From CAXWPM01 sp965206125 (GTDB lineage Bacteria; Acidobacteriota; Terriglobia; 20CM-2-55-15), in NCBI GenBank assembly GCA_965206125.1, contig CBDBIN010000032.1:1-64000 (forward strand): a stretch of 64,000 bases of DNA, read 5' to 3'. A program made the translations under genes and the position numbers. Positions 35,147 to 41,990 of this stretch are shown here, in pieces. The stretch's first letter is position 1, and each line of letters starts with the position of its first letter. The notes under the pieces were generated by a model, which was given only the letters and a program-made list of their open reading frames with translations, had not been told where the DNA came from and ran no database searches.

Positions 35147-38100
35147 TCAGAACGCCTCGAGTCCCCTGCGCATCTTGTATATCTCGGTATGAGTCGGAAA
35201 AACTCTCGCTCCCTTTTCGAGAACTCTCCGAGCGTCGGCCCGGCGCCCGGCGGCCGTGTAGATACCCGCCAACCGCGTGTAGATCCGAGCGTCCCGATCC
35301 ACCGCGTACACGCTCAGGAACTCCAGATGCGCGATCGCAGCTTCCGTATCGCCCCGATCCTCACGTATCTCAGCCAGGCGAAGGTGCGCCAGGTAAGAAT
35401 ACGGCTCGAGACTGAGTGCGGTCTCGAGCGCGCCAACCGCCTCCTCATCGCGTTCGGCTTCGAGGAGATACTCGCCGAGCATAGCCCAGTAGCGCCCGGC
35501 GGCGTATGGCGAGGTCTGGACATAGCGCTCCATCCACCGACCCGCTTCGTCCCAGTCTCGCAACAGCGCGAACATCTCCGCCAGTCTCTCCAGGGCTTGG
35601 GTGCGCTTCGGATCCAGAGAAACCATGCTGCGGTAATGCTGAACCGCGCCGACTCGGTCTCCCGTCGTCTCGGCCAGCAACGCCCAAACTTCCTCGCGCT
35701 CGGCGCCGTAGACGTCATCTTCACCTGCCAGTTCCGCTGCTCGGATCAGCGACTCTTCAGCGGCGTCGTACTGGCGGGAATTCACGTTGAGACGCGCGGC
35801 GGCGATGTAGAGGCTCTCTTCTGCATCCCGTTCCAACTGTGCCAGGTCCTGTACGGCGACGCCCGCGAAACCGGTCTCCCCCATCGCGATCAGCGGCTCC
35901 ATGACCGCCAGATAGGCGCGCTCGCGGAACCGCTCAGGCAGGTTGTCCGGAAGCAAGACGGTCTTGTATTCGTTCAGGAGCGCCACGTTCAGGTCCCACG
36001 TCTCGGAGAACATGTTCCTCGGAGAGTGAAACTCCAGGAGCGGATGGTCGTCCGTGTTGCGAAGGTTGGTGACCGCGAATTCCCGTACGCGTTCGACGGG
36101 CATCACGTAGTGCGCCAGAATACCCAGTGGGTCATCCAGCAACAGGTGCTCCCGAAAATCCTTCTCCACGGTGGAATCCGTTTCAATGATCCGGTCCATC
36201 CGTTCGACATCCAGGACGAGGGGCTGCCGGCTTCCGAGTAGAACCAGGTCTCCCACGCCCATATCCCAGACGGTAACTTCAGGAAATTTCCTCTCGAACT
36301 CGGCGAGGATCATTCGCACGTCCTCGGGCGAAAGCTCATAGAGCTGGACCCATTGGGCAAAAATCCCGTCGTCGGCGAGCGCGGCGGCAGCTTTTTCGTA
36401 GAACTCGGCAGTGAAAAGGCTGCCTACTCCGGCAATCCATGGATTGGACGGTTCGGAAATGATTATGTCGTAGGTCTGGTCGCTGACGTTCAGGTAGTTA
36501 CGCGCATCCCCCTCGATGATGTTGACCTTGAGGTGGTCGTAGCTGCGCCGGTTGACATCTTCGAACCACGGCCCTGCCGCCACGACTGCCGGCTCGATCT
36601 CGACACAATCGACACGCACGACCTCCGGAAAGACAGCCGCCGCGCCGGCGGTGACGCCGGATCCGTACCCGATCACAAGGATGTTCTCTGGCGCCGGATG
36701 GTGGAACCCGGGCAGGTAAGCAATCATCAACTGGGTCGTCATGTCCTGGCCGTTCGACGCATCGACCTTGCCGTTCGTCCGCAGACCGACGTAGCCGTCA
36801 CCCCGCCTCACGGAAATGCTGGCGTTGTTCCCCTCGGCAAAATAGACGATGTCGGTATCCGCGTAATGTTCCTCGACCAGCAGCCCGGGCCGCGCCTCGA
36901 ACTGCCGCGAGTAGATCAGGACACCGCGGTCCAGCATGCCCGGGTCCCAGAAGATTTCTCCACGCATGGAAACCGTCGCGACAAGAAGCATTCCTACCGC
37001 CGCCCAGCGTGCAGCCGCGAAGACGCCGCGCTCTTCAGCCAACAAGACCAACGCCAGGGCGGAGTTCAAGAACAGCCCCGTGAGAATCGTCCTTTCGGTG
37101 CCGATCATGGGTAGCAGAAGAAAACCGGCGATCAGAGAACCGAATATCGCTCCGACCGTGTTGACGGAATATGCGTTGCCGATGCTCCGGCCGAGAACGA
37201 TCAGCCGACTCGAGTAGAGTTGCGCCGCGATCGGAAACGTCGCCCCCATGAAGAACGTGGCCAGGATCATCAGCGAGGCGCTCATGATGAACTGGATCGT
37301 GAGAACCGCGGGAAACGAGTAGTAGAGCGCACGCACCAGGCCGAGCAGGAGATATGGGGCAAACACGTACCCGACCAGAAACACGAGTCCTCCGAGGGCA
37401 ATCAACAGCTGAAACAGACCCAGCATGCGCAAGCTCGCCGATGGCCGGAAGCGGCTCGCCCACGAACTGCCCGCAGCAATTCCGATCAGAAAAGTCACCA
37501 ACATGATCGAGAAGGCGTACGTAGAACTGCCTAGCAGCGCGGAAAGCGAGCGGGTCCACGAGACTTCATAAACCATCGCCACAAACCCGGAAACCGCCAG
37601 CGTAGCCAGCACCAAACGGTCCGAGGCATCGGACGCGGTTGGGTTCTCGCGCGCGGGCTCCTCGGTCACCGCCGCCTGGTGTTCGGCAACGAAGGGATCT
37701 TCAGCAAGGTCCAGGCGGATGGCCAGGAGGCCCAGGCCGATGTTCAACATGGCGATCCATACCGTCGTCAATTGATTCCCGAGGCCGGGGATCAGCACCA
37801 ACGCCGCGGCCAGGGTACCCATAGCCGCTCCGGCCGTGTTGAGCGCGTACAGGGTTCCCAGTCGCGATTCCACCTCGTCTGTGGCACGGACGAAGAACCG
37901 CGCCAGGACAGGCAGAGTCCCTCCCATCAGGAATGTCGGGACGAGCATGATCGCGAACGACATCACGAAGCGGAAAACCAGATCCGCACCCGCAATCACT
38001 CCGAGATCCGGCGCCACTGCCCAGTAGGTGGAGTCCAACGCTCCGAACGCGTACGGCACGACGACGGCAGAGAGACCGATCAGGATTTCCAGAATGCCGT

Positions 38101-38329
38101 AGAACCGCAGCGGGCGGGATTGCCGGTCCGCGTAGCGGCCCAAAGCCCAACTCCCCAGCGCCAGACCCGCCATGAAAGCGCCGAGTACTGTCGCGATGGA
38201 AAAGGAAGTGTTTCCGAACACGAGCCCGGTCAAGCGAACCCAGATCACTTCATAGACCAGGCCGGTAGCACCCGAGGCGAAGAACACCAGGTACAGGATG
38301 CGTGTCATTGTCACCGACCGGAAAGGCAC
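35147..38329 (-). CDS. Membrane transporter-like / spermidine-synthase-like / TPR fusion protein
   Basis: 1060 aa. A GGAGGA six bases upstream supports the GTG at 38329; an ATG at 38308 is less likely. The first 470 residues form about 14 membrane helices in an MFS-like layout (FFASGATGLVYEVIWVRLTGLVFGNT and a second copy GFVAMVYEVSWTRSLSALLGSS). Next comes a Rossmann methyltransferase-fold domain like spermidine synthase, with the loop ILVIGYGSGVTAG near 550 and DIIISEPSNPWIAGVGSLFT. From about 830 on lie TPR repeats. Aminopropyl transfer by such fusions is unproven. The VWA gene follows 24 bp downstream. Confidence 0.9.
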   Translation of the reverse strand: MPFRSVTMTRILYLVFFASGATGLVYEVIWVRLTGLVFGNTSFSIATVLGAFMAGLALGSWALGRYADRQSRPLRFYGILEILIGLSAVVVPYAFGALDSTYWAVAPDLGVIAGADLVFRFVMSFAIMLVPTFLMGGTLPVLARFFVRATDEVESRLGTLYALNTAGAAMGTLAAALVLIPGLGNQLTTVWIAMLNIGLGLLAIRLDLAEDPFVAEHQAAVTEEPARENPTASDASDRLVLATLAVSGFVAMVYEVSWTRSLSALLGSSTYAFSIMLVTFLIGIAAGSSWASRFRPSASLRMLGLFQLLIALGGLVFLVGYVFAPYLLLGLVRALYYSFPAVLTIQFIMSASLMILATFFMGATFPIAAQLYSSRLIVLGRSIGNAYSVNTVGAIFGSLIAGFLLLPMIGTERTILTGLFLNSALALVLLAEERGVFAAARWAAVGMLLVATVSMRGEIFWDPGMLDRGVLIYSRQFEARPGLLVEEHYADTDIVYFAEGNNASISVRRGDGYVGLRTNGKVDASNGQDMTTQLMIAYLPGFHHPAPENILVIGYGSGVTAGAAAVFPEVVRVDCVEIEPAVVAAGPWFEDVNRRSYDHLKVNIIEGDARNYLNVSDQTYDIIISEPSNPWIAGVGSLFTAEFYEKAAAALADDGIFAQWVQLYELSPEDVRMILAEFERKFPEVTVWDMGVGDLVLLGSRQPLVLDVERMDRIIETDSTVEKDFREHLLLDDPLGILAHYVMPVERVREFAVTNLRNTDDHPLLEFHSPRNMFSETWDLNVALLNEYKTVLLPDNLPERFRERAYLAVMEPLIAMGETGFAGVAVQDLAQLERDAEESLYIAAARLNVNSRQYDAAEESLIRAAELAGEDDVYGAEREEVWALLAETTGDRVGAVQHYRSMVSLDPKRTQALERLAEMFALLRDWDEAGRWMERYVQTSPYAAGRYWAMLGEYLLEAERDEEAVGALETALSLEPYSYLAHLRLAEIREDRGDTEAAIAHLEFLSVYAVDRDARIYTRLAGIYTAAGRRADARRVLEKGARVFPTHTEIYKMRRGLEAF

Positions 38330-38522
38330 GGTTGAATCCTCCGAAAACAGCTTTCGAAAACTGGCCTGCGGCTTGTTGCAAGAGTTGCGGCCGCCCGAGG
38401 GGCGGTCGTCGACGTTCCCTACAGTTGTGGACTCGACTCTCGCCGCAGATCACAGGACGAATCATTCAGGGTAAATCAGGATGCGAGGATGCGCTATCCA
38501 AAACGCGGACGGATGGTAGTGG

Positions 38523-39293
38523 TCAGACGCGGGGAAGCGAGAGCGTGAACGTCGTGTTGCCGGGGACGCTGTCGGCCGAAATCGTTCCATGGAGCTCGTC
38601 GATGACAATCCGGCGGGTGATGTAGAGACCCAGCCCGTTCCCCAGTTGCCCTTTGGTCGTGAAGAACGGCTCGAAGATACGCAGGGTGTCGGCGGTAGCG
38701 ATTCCCCTGCCGGTGTCGGTGACACGGAGTGTCAGCCGGTGCGTGTGCAGCCGTGTCTCGACGATCAACCTTCGTTCGAAACGATCAGTCATCGCGTCCG
38801 CCGCATTCTGGAACAAGTTCACAAGAACCTGGATAAGCGGTATACGGTCAACCCGGAATTCGGTCAGATCGTGCCCTGGCTCGAACTCGAAGGAAATCCG
38901 GCACAGGTCAAGATAGGGACGGACGAAACTGTAGGCGTCCTCGATGATCCGATCGACTCGGGCTTGTTCTTCCGCCGCTCCGCCCTGACGTGTGAAATCA
39001 AGTGTGCGGGAAGCAATCTTGCCGATCCTTTCGGCTGCTTCATTGACGGCCTGGATGCTCTCACGCACACCACTGTCGGCCGGCAGTTGATGGTCGACCA
39101 GTCTCAGGTGCCCTTGTATCAACATCAAGGGGTTCGATACCTCGTGCGCGAAACAAGCAACCAGCTCTCCGACCATGGCCAGGCGTGACACACGCACCAG
39201 TTGATCGAAAGCATTTGCATCTGTCTCTGAAGCCGATGCGGCTGTCTGGGCCAAACCCGCGGGCGGCGTCGAGCGTAGGCGAGGTTCCGTCAT
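38523..39293 (-). CDS. Orphan soluble histidine kinase coupled to the ECF sigma gene
   Basis: 256 aa. The HisKA box is LVACFAHEVSNPLMLIQGHL (His50), and HATPase_c motifs are VNLFQNAADAM, DTGRGIA, FEPFFTTK and GNGLGLYITR. There is no sensor domain, membrane segment or receiver, and no response regulator is nearby. The ATG overlaps the sigma-factor stop as ATGA, so the two proteins are made together. It may receive its signal from a partner protein, or phosphorylate something in the sigma module (inference). Confidence 0.9.
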   Translation of the reverse strand: MTEPRLRSTPPAGLAQTAASASETDANAFDQLVRVSRLAMVGELVACFAHEVSNPLMLIQGHLRLVDHQLPADSGVRESIQAVNEAAERIGKIASRTLDFTRQGGAAEEQARVDRIIEDAYSFVRPYLDLCRISFEFEPGHDLTEFRVDRIPLIQVLVNLFQNAADAMTDRFERRLIVETRLHTHRLTLRVTDTGRGIATADTLRIFEPFFTTKGQLGNGLGLYITRRIVIDELHGTISADSVPGNTTFTLSLPRV

Positions 39294-39946
39294 CGCCGGA
39301 GCCTTTTTCGCATTCTGCTGAGAACTGCTTCGATCCCGGAAACGCTGAGCGAGAATCCCGGGAAGGCCGCCAGTTCGGATGCGGTAAATCCGTCGATGTA
39401 GTGGAGTTTGAAGATCAAGAGGTTCCGGGTGGCGTGTCGACGGTCGTGGTCGCCCTCCAGAACGCGTTCAACATCGATCCAGGAAAGAAGAGCGCCGATC
39501 GCCGGGGAGTCCAGGTCCTTACCCTCGACACGCGAGCTCTCAACCATCTCTCTGGCATGATCAATTGAAATCACTTGTGCCTGCCTCTTTTCTGCCGCTA
39601 GATAGCGGAAATGGTCGGATACGACACTCGTGGCGATCCGGGCCAGAAAGGCTTTGACCGCGAAATCGGTCTGACCCCGGAACGACTGCAACATCCGACC
39701 TTCGTTCTGAACGAGACGGACATACACTTCCTGTGCCAGATCCAGGACGATTTCGCGGATCTCATCCTGGTGTCCTCTTGAGATGCGGCATGCGCGAAGC
39801 ACATAGAGAAATATCCTCTTCTGGAAACGCTTCTGGAACTCTTCCCACAGATCGGTGTCTGTCGGGTGAACCCCGCATTCGCGCAGCAGTGCGGCAGACG
39901 AAACCTCTTCGTCGCCGGCCTTCTGACTTGATTCAAGATGGGTCAT
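39290..39946 (-). CDS. ECF-type RNA polymerase sigma factor
   Basis: 218 aa from ATG 39946. Sigma region 2 is spread over LWEEFQKRFQKRIFLYVLRACR and DLAQEVYVRLVQNEGRMLQSFRGQTDFAVKAFLARIATSVVSDHFRYLAAEKR, which keeps the DxxQEVY and conserved WRI-like FLARIATSV pattern. Region 4 is a helix-turn-helix, LLIFKLHYIDGFTASELAAFPGFSLSVSGIEAVLSRMRKRLR. The upstream gene (22 bp) encodes its likely anti-sigma, and the histidine kinase is coupled downstream. Confidence 0.88.
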   Translation of the reverse strand: MTHLESSQKAGDEEVSSAALLRECGVHPTDTDLWEEFQKRFQKRIFLYVLRACRISRGHQDEIREIVLDLAQEVYVRLVQNEGRMLQSFRGQTDFAVKAFLARIATSVVSDHFRYLAAEKRQAQVISIDHAREMVESSRVEGKDLDSPAIGALLSWIDVERVLEGDHDRRHATRNLLIFKLHYIDGFTASELAAFPGFSLSVSGIEAVLSRMRKRLRR

Positions 39947-39968
39947 CGCCTGGCAGCCTGTGGTGGAA

Positions 39969-40835
39969 CTAATCGACGTCCAGCAACCTACGGAGTTCGT
40001 CGGCCCATTGAGAATCGCCATCCAGGTCGATGTACGCCTTCGCCCTCGCCTCGGCCTCAGCCGCCAGGTCCTGCCTCGAAAACAGGATAGCCAGGTTGAA
40101 GAGAGCGGGAGCGAAGCGACTGTCAAGTGCGAGTGATGCCTCGAACGACTCGCGGGCAATATTCATGTCCATGACCTGCTGGGCGAGGGAATCAAAATCC
40201 CTTTCGAGGTGAGCCACGCCCAGGTCATTGTGGACCGCGGGTTTGCTTGCGGCATCGGCTTCATCGACAGCCACTTCAAGGTGATCGATCGCCATCTCGA
40301 AATTCTTCTCCAACAGGTAGAACATCCCCAGCGAGTAGTTTCCCGCGCCGGCGCCGCCCAAGAGGTTGAGGTCGAGCCGCCGGGAGGCCCCTGCGTCCAT
40401 GTTGGGGGCGCGCGTGCGAGGTATGTACTGCTGGAGGGCCAAACGTGCCTCGAACGGCCGCTCCTCGGTGAGCAGGCGCTCCAGGACCTCCCCGGGGCTC
40501 GGACCGGGATTCCAGTTGACGCTCACAAACAGCGTCAACGTCGCCATGAGAAGCACCGATGCGGCGATTGCCAGACCCTTCATCGAGCTGAACACTCGGC
40601 CCGAAGTGGATGCGGGCACGGATCGGTTCGACCAACGTTCCAAGGCTGCCTGGACAACCGACTCCTCTTCTTCGCGAACGTCTTCATCCAGAATACGCAT
40701 ATAGAACGCAAGCTGGCTCCGGCAGCTGTCGCAGCCGACCACATGCTGTTCCACAGCCGCCCGGACCGGAGCATCCAGCAAGCCTTCCAGGTAGCCCGTC
40801 AAAGTCTCTTCATTCAAGCATTTGCGTTGAACCAT
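39969..40835 (-). CDS. Membrane anti-sigma factor: ZAS zinc finger plus extracytoplasmic TPR domain
   Basis: 288 aa. The N-terminal domain has the ZAS/zf-HC2 motif HVVGCDSC (His31, Cys35, Cys38) that holds an ECF sigma factor. One membrane helix follows at about 86-105 (GLAIAASVLLMATLTLFVSV). Beyond the membrane lie two or three TPR-like units (SLGMFYLLEKNFEMAIDHLEVAV, FAPALFNLAILFSRQDLAAEAEARAKAYIDLD). It would release the sigma factor when the outside TPR domain is sensed or cleaved. First gene of the minus-strand operon. Confidence 0.88.
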   Translation of the reverse strand: MVQRKCLNEETLTGYLEGLLDAPVRAAVEQHVVGCDSCRSQLAFYMRILDEDVREEEESVVQAALERWSNRSVPASTSGRVFSSMKGLAIAASVLLMATLTLFVSVNWNPGPSPGEVLERLLTEERPFEARLALQQYIPRTRAPNMDAGASRRLDLNLLGGAGAGNYSLGMFYLLEKNFEMAIDHLEVAVDEADAASKPAVHNDLGVAHLERDFDSLAQQVMDMNIARESFEASLALDSRFAPALFNLAILFSRQDLAAEAEARAKAYIDLDGDSQWADELRRLLDVD

Positions 40836-40959
40836 CGGTTCCCCTTGTTATTCGAAGGCGGGTTCCTTCTGACCCGCGGTGGATTTGGTCCTTCCTCGAG
40901 TTAAGAAGACGTAATAATCGGCCCAGACCCCACAAGAAACTTTTCTACAAGTCTGGACG

Positions 40960-40986
40960 GGAAACTTACGTCTCTTAGAGTCGTAA
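40960..40986 (+). promoter_or_regulatory. Candidate ECF-type promoter before the Tat-signal gene
   Basis: GGAAAC, a 15-bp spacer, then TCGTAA resembles the GGAAC-N16-CGTA layout of many ECF promoters. It lies 32 bp upstream of ATG 41018. An earlier GAAACTT repeat at about 40935 is similar. Pure pattern match. Confidence 0.3.
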
Positions 40987-41017
40987 AGCCCAATATTTTT
41001 CTTCACAAGGAGATACG

Positions 41018-41797
41018 ATGAACAGAAGAGACTTTCTTGCCATAGCCGGCGGTGTCAGCGCAACTTCGATCCTGGGCGCCTCTCCCCTCCTCGCGGCCGA
41101 ACAGATCACCCCGTTTTACATTAGGGGTCTGGCCATGTTGTCCTTGAACGATCCGGACTACCTGCGAATCGGACTGCCGGAGGCGCCGCACCACCGTGCG
41201 ACGCTGAGCGTGGTCCCGAAGGCGGACGACCGGTATGCGGTGGCCATCAGGGGCAACGGGGAGCTTGCGGGCATCCGAGCCGCCGGCGGCAACCCGGACC
41301 TTTACCTCCGCGACGTGGTCCACGTCCGGGAACTCTACAAGGATGCGATTTCCCTGATCGATCGCAGCCCGTCCATGATCTCGATTCCGTGGACGGCTAT
41401 CAAATCGGTGGAGACCCATTCCCTCAGCAAGGAGCGTTGGACGTTCGTGCGAAGGGAGACCGACGAGGAGGTAATTTCCTTCCGCCCGCGGAAGATTGCC
41501 GATTCGATCAAGATTGAACTACTATCGACCGGTACTCTCACGATGAACGATGGGGCGATCTCGGTGCCTCTTAACGAAGCGAGCGAGGTGTGGACGGATT
41601 TCGTGCCCGAGAGCGACAAGGTGGGTGATTTCACGCATCACTTCCAGCACTACATGCCGTACGTGCAGACTGCGTCGGCGGTTGAGGTTGAACCGAAAAA
41701 GCTGGGAGAACGCACCGAGAGGGCGCAGGCGATGGGAAACTCATTTGCACCGATGGTCGTTCCATGGCCAGTCTGCTTCCTGATGATCCTTGCCTGA
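41018..41797 (+). CDS. Tat-exported protein of unknown function
   Basis: 259 aa, ATG preceded by AGGAGA. The N-terminus NRRDFLAIAGGVSATSILG and an Ala-rich stretch ending LLAA form a twin-arginine signal. The mature part is mostly beta: LRIGLPEAPHHRATLSVVPKADDRYAVAIRG, YLRDVVHVRELYKDAISLID, IPWTAIKSVETHS. I recognise no family. Divergent from the anti-sigma gene and directly upstream of the CHAT protease, so it may be its substrate, partner or a sigma target (inference). Its 3' end overlaps an ATG at 41764 that may start the CHAT protein. Confidence 0.7.
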   Translation: MNRRDFLAIAGGVSATSILGASPLLAAEQITPFYIRGLAMLSLNDPDYLRIGLPEAPHHRATLSVVPKADDRYAVAIRGNGELAGIRAAGGNPDLYLRDVVHVRELYKDAISLIDRSPSMISIPWTAIKSVETHSLSKERWTFVRRETDEEVISFRPRKIADSIKIELLSTGTLTMNDGAISVPLNEASEVWTDFVPESDKVGDFTHHFQHYMPYVQTASAVEVEPKKLGERTERAQAMGNSFAPMVVPWPVCFLMILA

Positions 41798-41990
41798 CTG
41801 AGGGGCACCAGTTCTATCCCGACAAGTCCACGCTCTGATCGTTGCTGCGATTGGCGTAGTCGTCGTCGGGATCACCCTGGCGATTCTCAATCTGCCACCG
41901 TTCGAGTCGACGGAGTCTGCGATCGAGAAGATCATACTTGACTCGCTCGCAGGCTCCCCGCCGACTGAGGGCCGGTTCTTCGGAATCGCA

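Noticed and set aside
38388..38408. GGCCGCCC/GGGCGGTC hairpin as terminator of the kinase operon
   Set aside because: No T run on the strand required, and it lies more than 110 bp past the stop.
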